A model generated the notes under the pieces. That model was not told the DNA's origin. It was given only the letters and a program-made list of their open reading frames with translations, and searched no databases. DNA of 43,236 bases from assembly GCA_012841145.1 (NCBI GenBank), contig DUVH01000034.1, positions 1 to 43,236 of the forward strand, read 5' to 3'. Made by a program: the position numbers and the translations under genes. Origin of the DNA: Clostridiaceae bacterium. GTDB taxonomy: Bacteria > Bacillota > Clostridia > Saccharofermentanales > DTU023. Of this stretch, positions 35,831-43,236 are shown piece by piece. Every line of letters starts with the position of its first letter. The first letter of the stretch is position 1.

Positions 35831-36548
35831 TGCCGTTCACGCCATTCTCGAAATCGCGGCGGAAATAATATCCGACTCCGCGTTTTGTCAGAAGATAACG
35901 GAATTCACCGGGATCGGGCTCAATCTTCTCGCGCGCACGTCGAACGGTGACATCGACCGTTCGCACGTCGCCGTAATACTCGTCGTAATCCCAAACATTC
36001 TCGAGCAGCTCCTCGCGCGTAAACACTTGACCGGCGTGAGCGGCAAGAAAACGGACGAGCTCATATTCACGAAGCGTCAGATCGATCGTCTCCCCGTTGA
36101 GCGTGACGTGGTAGGCGTCCTGATCGATGACAAGCCCGCCGATCTCAATGATCGGAGATTGAACGGCTCTCTCCTCCTGAATGCTGACACGGCGTAACTG
36201 AGCTTTTACTCTGGCAAGCACCTCACGAACGCTGAACGGCTTTGTGATGTAGTCGTCGGCGCCGAGTTCCAGTCCGAGCACTTTGTCAATCTCTTCACTT
36301 TTGGCCGTGATCATGATAATGGGGACTGTCGAGTCTCGGCGAACTCGCTTACAGACGTCAAAGCCGTCGATACCAGGCAGCATACAGTCCAGCAGGATGA
36401 GGTCGGGATCTTTAGAGGCGGCAAGTCGAATGGCTTCTTCACCGTCATACGCGGCGATCACCTTATATCCTTCCCGTTCAAGATTCGAGCGGAGAATATT
36501 CACAATATTCGGTTCATCGTCGACAACAAGAATGCGTGTGCTCATCAT
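35823..36548 (-). CDS. walR: WalR response regulator (OmpR/PhoB family)
   Basis: WalR is the DNA-binding regulator phosphorylated by WalK; in Bacillota it controls autolysins and is usually essential. The 241-residue protein has an N-terminal receiver (VVDDEPNIV with the acidic pair, Asp54 in LLDCMLPG, Lys in YITKPFS) and a C-terminal winged helix (LTLREYELVRFLAAHAGQVFTREELLENVWDY). GGAAGGAGAA lies before the ATG; a second ATG follows at 36545. It is 36 bases after nagB, so it may share that transcript. No promoter of its own was found. Confidence 0.95.
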   Translation of the reverse strand: MMSTRILVVDDEPNIVNILRSNLEREGYKVIAAYDGEEAIRLAASKDPDLILLDCMLPGIDGFDVCKRVRRDSTVPIIMITAKSEEIDKVLGLELGADDYITKPFSVREVLARVKAQLRRVSIQEERAVQSPIIEIGGLVIDQDAYHVTLNGETIDLTLREYELVRFLAAHAGQVFTREELLENVWDYDEYYGDVRTVDVTVRRAREKIEPDPGEFRYLLTKRGVGYYFRRDFENGVNGIV

Positions 36549-36584
36549 AATTCTCCTTCCGTTCTCCCCTCTAAAACTCAGATT

Positions 36585-37337
36585 CTAATCGTCAAGCTCG
36601 GATAGCTTGTTCGGGCAAAGAGTCATCGCGGCTTCATCGGCGATAACAGTCACATAGGGATGTAGCTGAATCAGCGAGCCGGGGACGCGAGGCGTCACCG
36701 GACCGAAGCAGCTATTAGCGACCGCCTCGGCTTTTCCTTCACCGCATGCGATTAAAATGAGATGTCTCGTACTCATAATGCCGCGCATTCCCAGTGAAAT
36801 CGCCGTTCGCGGCATATCATCGGGATTCTGGAAAAACCGCTGATTCGCATTGATCGTGCTCTCCGTCAAAATTGAGACGTGCGTATCGGGCGTAAAGCTG
36901 TCAGCAGGCTCATTAAAGGCGATATGTCCGTTAGGCCCGATGCCGATCAGCTGCAAGTCGGTGTGACCGTACCGGAACATCATCTCGTCGTACCGGCGAC
37001 ACTCGGCTTCAACATCTTTCGCCATGCCGTCGGGAACATGCGTATTGCGCCCATCAATGTTGATATGATCGAAAAATTGCTTGCGCATAAACGAACGATA
37101 GCTTTGCGGGTGATACTTCGACAGCCCTATATACTCATCAAGATTGATCGTATGAACTTGGGAAAAATCGAGGTTTTCTTCACGGAACATACGGGCGAGT
37201 TCTCTATACGTACCGAGAGGCGTCGAACCCGTGGGAAGCCCCAAAACGGCGTTCGGTTTTTTTCTGACGAGATCGGCAATAATATTGGCCGTCTTGATAC
37301 TCATCTCCTGTTCGTTGGCAACAACATGAATTTTCAT
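36585..37337 (-). CDS. nagB: Glucosamine-6-phosphate deaminase
   Basis: NagB converts glucosamine-6-phosphate to fructose-6-phosphate and ammonia, linking aminosugar use to wall precursor supply. The 250-residue protein has LGLPTGSTPLGTY (phosphate site), NLDEYIGL, and GIGPNGHIAFNEP with the catalytic His and Glu. I start at the ATG at 37337, preceded by GGAG with eight bases spacing; the longer frame to 37370 lacks support. It sits just upstream of walR, a wall regulator, which fits a shared wall-sugar role but may be chance. Its predicted promoter lies in the last codons of guaD. Confidence 0.94.
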   Translation of the reverse strand: MKIHVVANEQEMSIKTANIIADLVRKKPNAVLGLPTGSTPLGTYRELARMFREENLDFSQVHTINLDEYIGLSKYHPQSYRSFMRKQFFDHINIDGRNTHVPDGMAKDVEAECRRYDEMMFRYGHTDLQLIGIGPNGHIAFNEPADSFTPDTHVSILTESTINANQRFFQNPDDMPRTAISLGMRGIMSTRHLILIACGEGKAEAVANSCFGPVTPRVPGSLIQLHPYVTVIADEAAMTLCPNKLSELDD

Positions 37338-37379
37338 GTAGACAACTCCTTTACGCTTGAGTCTCCTCAAGGAATACAG

Positions 37380-38678
37380 CTATTTTACCATGACGTTCGG
37401 TTCGGGCAGGAACTCGCCTCCGCGGTACCTCGCCACGATGTCGCGGTCATCACCCACGAATATAAAACGCTGCAGCCTCTCCAAAACGTCAAGCGGACGA
37501 TAGCGCGACAGTCGGCCGTCATCAATTACGAGAGCATCAAAGGAATAGTCCGGAATCAACGCGCCTGTCTTGCCGAAAAATGAGCCGCCCGCAAACGTTC
37601 CCATCCAGAACGCCTCGGCAAAACTGATGATCCGCGACGACCGATCGGTGAGAGCCCAACGTAAGCGCGAGTGTTTCATCGCGGACGACATGTGGTACCC
37701 CATAAAGAGGCGGTTACCGCCGCCAATGTCGGAGCCGAGCCCGATCCTGATCCCTTTATCGATCATGTAAGTTGACGGCATAATTCCCGAAGCGATGTTC
37801 GCGTTGGACGCGGGGCAGTGCGCGACGAGAATATCGCGCTCTCGCATCATTTCGAGCTCCTCATCCGTATTGTATATGCAGTGCGCCATCACCGTACCGC
37901 GCTCCGGCAACAAATCGAAATCGTGATAGACAGACATATAATCTCTCGAATCGGGAAAGAGGCTTTTCACCCATTCAATTTCATCTAAGTTTTCATTGGC
38001 GTGCGACTGGACCGGCAATTTCCGCTTGACCGACAAATCGCCGAGCCAACGCATCAGCTCCGGCGTGCACGAAGGGGCAAAGCGCGGCGTCAAGATCGGT
38101 TTCACGCCGCTGCTTTCAAAAGGAGCCATCAAATCAAGGTACCGCAACGTCTCCCTAATTGACTCCTCCGTTGTCTCCTCGAGATCAATTCCGCCGTTTC
38201 TATCCATGTTGACCTTTCCGACGTATGCAGACAGCCCCGCCCCAACCAACTTCTCCGCCAAGAGGACAGTCGCATCCGTATTTATGCTGGAAAAGATCGA
38301 ACTGTGAAGCGTCCCGCACGACCAGAGATCATAAACGAGATCGGCAAAGACGCGCGCCGCATAATCGCGACCGGCGAATCGCGCCTCCTCAGGGAAAGTG
38401 TAATCGGTAAGCCAAGGGAGGAGTTCTTTATCGTATCCAAGACCGGTCGTTACATACTGCACGGCGTGAAGATGGACATCGGAAAAAGCCGGAATTATAA
38501 GTTTGCCTTTCCAATCAACCTCAATGACGTCATCACCAACCGATGGCTTTATTAACGTTATTTCTTCCAACACGCCGTCGCGGACGAGCGCATACGCGTT
38601 TTCATAAACGGTAAGTTCGCCCGGTTCCGGGCGCGCCGTAACAAAATCTCCGTGAAAGAGATAATTTTTCTTAGACAT
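37380..38678 (-). CDS. guaD: Guanine deaminase
   Basis: The enzyme converts guanine to xanthine and ammonia in purine salvage. The 432-residue amidohydrolase has the zinc motif DVHLHAVQ (67-74; His69, His71), LLPWLTDYTFPEE which is typical of guanine deaminases, SHANEN with the third ligand, TVMAHCIY, and LGSDIGGGNRLFM with the catalytic Asp. Length matches the family (about 430-440). The ATG has AAGGAT upstream. It diverges from the chromate transporter genes, with promoters close together. Its last codons ATG GTA AAA TAG contain the likely nagB -10. Confidence 0.93.
   Translation of the reverse strand: MSKKNYLFHGDFVTARPEPGELTVYENAYALVRDGVLEEITLIKPSVGDDVIEVDWKGKLIIPAFSDVHLHAVQYVTTGLGYDKELLPWLTDYTFPEEARFAGRDYAARVFADLVYDLWSCGTLHSSIFSSINTDATVLLAEKLVGAGLSAYVGKVNMDRNGGIDLEETTEESIRETLRYLDLMAPFESSGVKPILTPRFAPSCTPELMRWLGDLSVKRKLPVQSHANENLDEIEWVKSLFPDSRDYMSVYHDFDLLPERGTVMAHCIYNTDEELEMMRERDILVAHCPASNANIASGIMPSTYMIDKGIRIGLGSDIGGGNRLFMGYHMSSAMKHSRLRWALTDRSSRIISFAEAFWMGTFAGGSFFGKTGALIPDYSFDALVIDDGRLSRYRPLDVLERLQRFIFVGDDRDIVARYRGGEFLPEPNVMVK
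37382..37390 (-). promoter_or_regulatory. Candidate nagB promoter within the end of guaD
   Basis: The minus strand reads TGGTAAAAT, the same element as before the PBP gene, inside the Met-Val-Lys-stop codons of guaD. A start near 37375 would leave a leader of about 38 bases for nagB. No -35 is clear, so a chance match is possible. Confidence 0.35.
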
Positions 38679-38774
38679 CCTGCTATCCTTTCCTGCCGGC
38701 CTTCAATGCCGGTATAAGCAATTCAGCGAAAAAAACAATAATCGCATGAAGAAATTATTACTTCTCTACCAAGC

Positions 38775-38783
38775 AGTATAGCA
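38775..38783 (-). promoter_or_regulatory. Candidate guaD promoter (extended -10)
   Basis: The minus strand reads TGCTATACT, an extended -10 with five of six hexamer matches. Transcription would start near 38768 and give a leader of about 90 bases. The -35 region would overlap the -10 of the divergent chromate transporter promoter. Confidence 0.5.
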
Positions 38784-38802
38784 GGAATGAAGCGTGTTCG
38801 AG

Positions 38803-38811
38803 TGGTAATAT
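38803..38811 (+). promoter_or_regulatory. Candidate chromate transporter promoter, close to the start codon
   Basis: TGG followed by TAATAT (38806-38811) forms an extended -10 only six bases before the ATG at 38818. If used, the first base of the transcript would be at or next to the start codon. Confidence 0.45.
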
Positions 38812-38817
38812 ACTTGC

Positions 38818-39369
38818 ATGAGTTTATGGAAGTTTTTTCTCAAGATCTTTGCGATCAGCATGATGACCTTCGGCGGAGGTTATACGATCGTACCCTTAAT
38901 CAGAGAAGAATTTGTACACAAAGAAAAACTGATCGACGACGAGGATATGCTCAACCTCGTCGCACTTTCGCAGACGGCTCCGGGACCGATCGCCGTCAGC
39001 ACCGCTTTGCTCACGGGATATAAGCTGAAAGGGCGCCGAGGTGCAATCATCGGTATCATCGCGGCGACACTGCCGCCCCTGATCATCATTTCCATTCTCT
39101 ATTTTTTCTATACGTGGTTCGCTTCGAACGTCTGGGTGCGCGCGGCTTTGCGCGGGATGAGCGGCGCGATCTGCGCTGTCATGCTTATTGCCGTCTATGA
39201 TCTCGCAAAGGCGGCTCTAAAAAAACACAAGATCTTCTCGGCGATCATCATGGTCGCTGCCCTTTTATTGGCGCTGTTCACGTCGATTAATTTAGCGCTG
39301 ATCATCTTTGCATTGGCTCTCATCGGTGTTATCGCGTTTCACTTTGTGCCGGAGGAGAAGATGCCATGA
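38818..39369 (+). CDS. Chromate transporter, N-terminal-type half (CHR family)
   Basis: The 183-residue membrane protein is one half of a split CHR transporter. MMTFGGGYTIVPLIREE is the family's first motif, followed by ALSQTAPGPIAVSTALLTGY and about five or six membrane segments. CHR proteins export chromate or related anions, but many short-chain pairs in anaerobes have no proven substrate. No Shine-Dalgarno precedes the ATG and the predicted -10 is six bases away, so the mRNA may be leaderless. It overlaps the second half by four bases (ATGA), and both subunits are expected in one complex. Confidence 0.9.
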   Translation: MSLWKFFLKIFAISMMTFGGGYTIVPLIREEFVHKEKLIDDEDMLNLVALSQTAPGPIAVSTALLTGYKLKGRRGAIIGIIAATLPPLIIISILYFFYTWFASNVWVRAALRGMSGAICAVMLIAVYDLAKAALKKHKIFSAIIMVAALLLALFTSINLALIIFALALIGVIAFHFVPEEKMP

Positions 39370-39929
39370 CCATCCTGCGTCTTTTCATCGCGTTTCTGGA
39401 AGTAGGAGCCTTCGCATTCGGAGGAGGGTACGCCGCGCTTCCTCTCATTGAGCGCGTCATCGTCCATCGGTACGAATGGCTCACAATGACGGAGATGACG
39501 GACGTTGTTGCCATTTCTCAGGTAACGCTCGGGCCGATCGCGATTAACGCCGCCACGTTTGTGGGGATGCGTGTTGCGGGCCTTCCCGGCGCCGTCATAG
39601 CATCTTTCGCAACTGTTATCCCGCAAGCGGTTCTGCTGTTCATTATCGGAAGATTCTTTTTCCGAGAAAAAAGAACCGCCACGATTGACCATGCCTTTAA
39701 CGCGCTTCGTCCCGGTGTTGCGGGATTGATCGGCGCCGCCACCGTTTCAATTTTCATCGCGTCTATTTTCATCTCTAAATCGCCCCTCATCGTTGACCCC
39801 GTTGCGCTTATCGCCTTTGTCGTTGTCTTCATTCTCCGAGCAAAGCGCATCAATATCCTCCCGCTCGTTTTCCTCGGAGCCGGCATCGGTGTTCTCGGAC
39901 ATTTAGTGGAATATTTAGCGGGAACTTAA
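39366..39929 (+). CDS. Chromate transporter, second half (CHR family)
   Basis: The 187-residue partner has its own copy of the CHR motif (GAFAFGGGYAALPLIERVIV), the AISQVTLGPIAINAATF segment and similar membrane topology, consistent with gene duplication and inverted insertion known for short-chain CHR pairs. GGAGGA at 39353-39358 serves as ribosome site within the first gene. It ends 36 bases before the convergent ABC gene; no strong terminator is visible there. Confidence 0.9.
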   Translation: MTILRLFIAFLEVGAFAFGGGYAALPLIERVIVHRYEWLTMTEMTDVVAISQVTLGPIAINAATFVGMRVAGLPGAVIASFATVIPQAVLLFIIGRFFFREKRTATIDHAFNALRPGVAGLIGAATVSIFIASIFISKSPLIVDPVALIAFVVVFILRAKRINILPLVFLGAGIGVLGHLVEYLAGT

Positions 39930-39965
39930 ACGCTGTTCCCACGCACTTGAATCTGTTTCATCGTA

Positions 39966-41747
39966 TTAGCTGAACTGAGCCTGATAGAGGTCGGCGTACG
40001 CTTCTCCTCTCGCGAGAAGTTCATCGTGTGTACCCTGTTCAACAACTTGCCCGTCTCGGAGCAATACGATCTGATCGGCGTTTCTGACTGTCGACAACCT
40101 GTGCGCGATAACGAACGATGTGCGCCCCTGAACAAGCTTATTCATGGCGTCCTGTATCACGATCTCCGTCTGGCTGTCAACGTTGGAAGTCGCCTCGTCG
40201 AGAATCAGCATCGGCGTATCGAGCAACATGGCGCGGGCAATCGTCATCAGCTGTTTTTGACCCTGAGAAAGGTTGGAGGCGCTGTCACTGATCAAGCTGT
40301 CATACCCCCTCGGAAGCGATTCAATATACGATGCGATATGTGCGGCTTCCGCGGCTCTCCTCACCTCTTCCAACGTCGCTTCCGGTTTCCCGTAGGCGAT
40401 GTTGTCGCGGATTGTCCCTTGGAACAGCCACGTATCCTGAAGAACCATCGCGAAAGAACGGCGGAGGCTGTCCCTTGTGACATCGAGAAGGTTCTTTCCG
40501 TCAATGCGAATTTCACCTTCCTGCGGGTCGTAAAAACGCATGAGCAAGTTGATCAGCGTCGTCTTTCCAGCTCCTGTCGATCCTACAATCGCCAAAAGCT
40601 CGCCCGGTTTCGTCTTGATGCTGAGGTCCTTGATTACAGGCTGATCCTCTGTGTAAGCGAAAGATACGCGATCGAACTCAACGACACCGCGGACGTTTTC
40701 GAGAGGCAGGGCATGTTTCGCATCGGGCGGCTCGGGCGGTTGCTCGAGAAGCGTAAAGACGCGCTCGGCAGCCGACAGAGCAGATTGCATTTCCGCGATA
40801 ATGGCGGCAATTTCGTTGATCGGTCCGGAAAAACGACGCGAATATAGAATGAAAGACGTTAAAATTCCAATCGTAAAGCCACCCTTGAGAAAGAGCGATA
40901 CGCCGATCATCGCGACGAGAGCCAAAGACAAATTGCTGATCAACGTGACGGACGGTCCGTTCAGCGCCGCCTGATAGTCAGCGCGGTAGTGCGCATCAGA
41001 TGCTTCCTCGTTGATCCCGCAAAACTCCTCGGTAAAAAACGACTCTTTGCGGTACGCGCCGATCGTCTTCTGCCCGAATAAAATTTCCTCTACGTATCCG
41101 TTCATCTCGCCGAGTTTTCTGGAGCGCTTACGGAAAAGAGGACGCGTCTTCTTAATCCTATAAATCGTAAAAAGAACCGTGATCGGGATGAGCGCTAAAA
41201 ACGCCATGGAGAGAGCGACTGACATCCTGAACATCATGACGAGCGAGCCGACGACCGTGATCATGCTGGCGGCGATCACGATGATATCCTGAGAAATGGC
41301 GGTGCTGACGACGTCCAAGTCGTATGAGATGCGCGAGACGAGATCACCTGCCTGATGCGTATCGATGTAAGAGAGCGGCAAGTCGATGATTTGATCGAAC
41401 GTGTCCTGTCGCATGCGAGCGATAACACGCTTTGAAGTGCGCGCGATCAGACGAACCATCATATAGTTCAGAATAGCCGAACCTGCGTACGCAGCCAACA
41501 TGAGGAGCGACTTAGTCAAGACGGCATCGAACTGTACACCGCCGGCATCGATACCCATCGCGTCAACAGCTTCACCGCTGAGGCGAGGACCGGCAAGGGC
41601 GAGAATATTTGCGAGGAGCAGAAGTACGAGCCCTATCAAAAACGACGGCCACTCGGGCTTGACGTATTTAACCAGCCCGCGAAAGACCTTCCGATAGTCG
41701 CGAGTCTTATGCTCCTTTTGCTTTGAGGTTACAGTCGAATCCGTCAC
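39966..41747 (-). CDS. ABC exporter half-transporter, catalytic subunit of the second pair
   Basis: The 593-residue protein has a six-helix domain (about 25-330) and an ATPase domain with Walker A GSTGAGKTT, Q-loop VLQDTW, an atypical signature LSQGQKQ, Walker B LILDEATSNVD with catalytic Glu, and IIAHRLSTVR-like switch (VIAHRLSTVR). It is the catalytic half of a heterodimer with the gene upstream, comparable to the 11797-15512 pair. The start is GTG with AAGGA ten bases upstream. The 36-bp repeat array fills the space between it and its partner. Substrate is unknown; drug or lipid export is typical. Confidence 0.92.
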   Translation of the reverse strand: MTDSTVTSKQKEHKTRDYRKVFRGLVKYVKPEWPSFLIGLVLLLLANILALAGPRLSGEAVDAMGIDAGGVQFDAVLTKSLLMLAAYAGSAILNYMMVRLIARTSKRVIARMRQDTFDQIIDLPLSYIDTHQAGDLVSRISYDLDVVSTAISQDIIVIAASMITVVGSLVMMFRMSVALSMAFLALIPITVLFTIYRIKKTRPLFRKRSRKLGEMNGYVEEILFGQKTIGAYRKESFFTEEFCGINEEASDAHYRADYQAALNGPSVTLISNLSLALVAMIGVSLFLKGGFTIGILTSFILYSRRFSGPINEIAAIIAEMQSALSAAERVFTLLEQPPEPPDAKHALPLENVRGVVEFDRVSFAYTEDQPVIKDLSIKTKPGELLAIVGSTGAGKTTLINLLMRFYDPQEGEIRIDGKNLLDVTRDSLRRSFAMVLQDTWLFQGTIRDNIAYGKPEATLEEVRRAAEAAHIASYIESLPRGYDSLISDSASNLSQGQKQLMTIARAMLLDTPMLILDEATSNVDSQTEIVIQDAMNKLVQGRTSFVIAHRLSTVRNADQIVLLRDGQVVEQGTHDELLARGEAYADLYQAQFS

Positions 41748-41793
41748 TTTCGCTCTATCCTTACCCTTTTATTTCTCTTTTTCATATTCGTTG

Positions 41794-41990
41794 CGCAACT
41801 ATGGTATTCGTATGATCCGTATGCGCTACGCAGCTCAGATGTTCGCTGCTATCCGTATACGCTTCACAACTCAGGCAATCGCTACTATCCATATACGCTG
41901 CACAGCCCAGGTGTTCGCTACGATCCGTATACGCTGCACAACTCAGGTATTCGCAATTATCGTTATGCATTGCGCAACTCAGGCAATCGC
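41794..41990. repeat. 36-bp tandem repeat array (about 5.5 copies)
   Basis: Units begin at 41794, 41829, 41865, 41901, 41937 and 41973, each opening with a CGCAACTCAG- or CACAACTCAG-like sequence and ending near CCGTATACGCT. The first unit is 35 bases, the rest 36. There are no unique spacers, so it is a minisatellite and not a CRISPR. The last unit contains the stop codon of the adjoining ABC gene: 17 bases at that gene's end (AGCGATTGCCTGAGTTG on the minus strand) recur exactly in the third unit. Being a multiple of three, the array stays open as 12-residue periodic peptides on both strands. None has a ribosome site. Confidence 0.9.
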
Positions 41991-43236
41991 TTCGGCATCA
42001 TCATGCCATTCGCCCATCTGCATCTTTGCAATCTCACGGTATTTTTGGCTCTCCCGCATCACCGTATCATGGTCACCCATCGCACTGATCTTTCCGTTCT
42101 CCATGAAAATAATCTGATCGGCGTGACGGATGGAACTCACGCGTTGCGCGATGATAATCGACGTCGTCGCGCTGTAGTGATCTCTTAGAGCGCGGCGCAA
42201 CTTCGCGTCCGTGCGAAAATCGAGCGCGCTTGAGGCGTCGTCGAGGATCAGTATCTCCGGATCGCCCGCCAATGCGCGACTCAAGAGAAGGCGCTGTTTC
42301 TCACCGCCCGACAAATTAACGCCCTTAGAAGCGAGAGCAAAGTCAAGTCCGCCCTCTTTTTCAGCCAAGAATGTACTCGCCTGCGCATGTTCCGTTGCCT
42401 CTCCGATCAACTCATCCGAAAGTCCGCGCCCGAAATCAACATTCTTACGCACCGTGCCGCCGAACAGAAAATCGTTCTGAAACACGATGCCGAACAAGTT
42501 GCTCAAAGCTTCCGGCTTAATCGTCCGAATGTCGCGTCCGCGTATGAGTATCTCACCCTCCTGAACATCGTATTGGCGCAGAAGAAGGCGTATCAACGTG
42601 CTTTTGCCCGACCCAGTCGGTCCCATAATGCCTAGAGTCTCACCGGGATATAACACAAAAGAGATGTTCTCAAGATCATTTTTAACGCCCAGATAACTGA
42701 AGCTGACATTCTTAAATTCAATTTCCGGAACGGATGAATCCGATTCTCCCACCGATGAAGCATCTTCCGGGATTATCTGGTTCTCGTCGATCGGCATCGT
42801 AAGGACTTCTCGGATACGCTCAATCGACGCAACGGCGCGATTATAGATATTGAACATGCGGTTCAGGCCAAGAAGCGAGTTTGTAATCAGAATAAAGTAG
42901 GACAGAAAGGCCAAGATCGTTCCCGTTTGCAGCATCCCGACGTTGACGAGTTGAGCCCCGAGTAAGAGGACAGCTGTAAGCCCAGTGTACAGAATGATAT
43001 TGACGAGCGGAGACATCATCGCGATCTGATCGATCGCACGAACCTCGGCCGTTCGCACATCCTCATTCGAGACGCCGAACCGTTCCTTTTCATAATCCGT
43101 GCGATCGAGTGGAAATCTCGGCCGCCGAAGGCCACCTCCTCGCTCTAAAAAGTCCGGTCGCGCGGAGCAAGAAGGCCACCTTCCGCGGAGTCGGAAGTCC
43201 ACCCAGCGCGGTGCATGAAGGCCAGTGACAAAGAGA
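41979..43236 (-). CDS. ABC exporter half-transporter, degenerate subunit, N-terminus disrupted or off the window
   Basis: The reading frame is open to the right edge. From RTDYEKERFGV (near 43104) onward it is a normal exporter: last part of the membrane domain (MMSPLVNIILYTGLTAVLLL), Walker A GPTGSGKST, Q-loop IVFQND, signature LSGGEKQR, and Walker B LILDDASSALD with Asp replacing catalytic Glu, marking the degenerate half of a heterodimer with 39966-41747. Upstream of 43104 the expected membrane-domain sequence is replaced by Arg/Pro/Gly-rich residues encoded by 22-23-bp repeats. So the gene is either broken or carries an insertion; the rest of its N-terminal membrane domain may lie beyond the window. 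A GTG at 43202 is a formal but doubtful start. Confidence 0.8.
   Translation of the reverse strand, partial: LFVTGLHAPRWVDFRLRGRWPSCSARPDFLERGGGLRRPRFPLDRTDYEKERFGVSNEDVRTAEVRAIDQIAMMSPLVNIILYTGLTAVLLLGAQLVNVGMLQTGTILAFLSYFILITNSLLGLNRMFNIYNRAVASIERIREVLTMPIDENQIIPEDASSVGESDSSVPEIEFKNVSFSYLGVKNDLENISFVLYPGETLGIMGPTGSGKSTLIRLLLRQYDVQEGEILIRGRDIRTIKPEALSNLFGIVFQNDFLFGGTVRKNVDFGRGLSDELIGEATEHAQASTFLAEKEGGLDFALASKGVNLSGGEKQRLLLSRALAGDPEILILDDASSALDFRTDAKLRRALRDHYSATTSIIIAQRVSSIRHADQIIFMENGKISAMGDHDTVMRESQKYREIAKMQMGEWHDDAEAIA
43127..43236. repeat. 22-23-bp degenerate direct repeats at the window edge
   Basis: Units start at 43127, 43149, 43171, 43194 and 43217, opening with GAAGGCCACC, AAAGTCCGGT, GAAGGCCACC, GAAGTCCACC and GAAGGCCAGT, and sharing GCGCGG-like second halves. 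The block is richer in GC than its neighbours. It continues to the edge, so its full extent is unknown. Confidence 0.75.

Noticed and set aside
41782-41970. 62-residue minus-strand frame with Cys-rich 12-residue repeats as a gene
   Set aside because: It lies wholly in the minisatellite, has no ribosome site, and the opposite strand is open too, as expected from a 36-base (3n) repeat.
41794-41990. CRISPR-like periodic array
   Set aside because: The 36-base period is all repeat with no unique spacers, and no cas genes are near. It is a tandem repeat.

Overview
The window looks like a chromosome segment of a moderate-GC Bacillota (Firmicutes), most likely of clostridial type. The evidence is a ntp-type V-ATPase operon in the Enterococcus hirae order, a walR-walK-murA-walJ block, an SRP RNA gene directly before dnaX-ybaB-recR, Gram-positive exporters and wall enzymes, and strong Shine-Dalgarno sites (AGGAGG, GGAGGA, AAAGAGG). 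I cannot name a genus. No rRNA, tRNA, CRISPR, integrase or transposase was found.

Layout: 8-9032 (minus) is a nine-gene V-ATPase operon transcribed ntpF-I-K-E-C-G-A-B-D, with a complete set of predicted Na+ ligands in NtpK. 9268-10512 (minus) is a PlsC-like acyltransferase with an added zinc ribbon. 10635-16105 (plus) holds a zinc-ribbon membrane protein, a heterodimeric ABC exporter pair and a DUF2752 protein. It converges on a zinc-ribbon/DUF4234 membrane protein at 16216-16842. 17058-21846 (plus) carries a class A penicillin-binding protein, an MTA/SAH-deaminase-type amidohydrolase, and a secreted nuclease preceded by a hairpin and a possible Cys-rich mini-ORF. 21939-24487 (minus) has an allophanate-hydrolase C-domain protein, a nitroreductase and a uracil permease. 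24904-27999 (plus) is the SRP RNA-dnaX-ybaB-recR replication/repair cluster. 28089-38678 (minus) runs guaD, nagB, walR, walK, murA, walJ, pth, mfd in transcription order, with very tight spacing from nagB onward. 38818-39929 (plus) is a split chromate transporter pair. 39966-43236 (minus) is a second ABC exporter pair. Its upstream half is interrupted by a 22-23-bp repeat block at the window edge, and a 36-bp minisatellite separates its two genes.

Functional themes: sodium and energy coupling (V-ATPase), envelope homeostasis (WalRK, MurA, PBP1a, WalJ), nucleobase and nucleoside scavenging (uracil permease, guanine deaminase, MTA/SAH deaminase, secreted nuclease), and genome maintenance (DnaX, RecR, Mfd). 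Most genes are conventional. The parts worth a second look are the repeat blocks around the last ABC pair, the hairpin/mini-ORF leader of the nuclease gene, the apparently Alu-less SRP RNA, the zinc-ribbon membrane proteins, a possibly leaderless chromate-transporter mRNA, and a recurring extended -10 promoter element (TGG then TA-rich hexamer).
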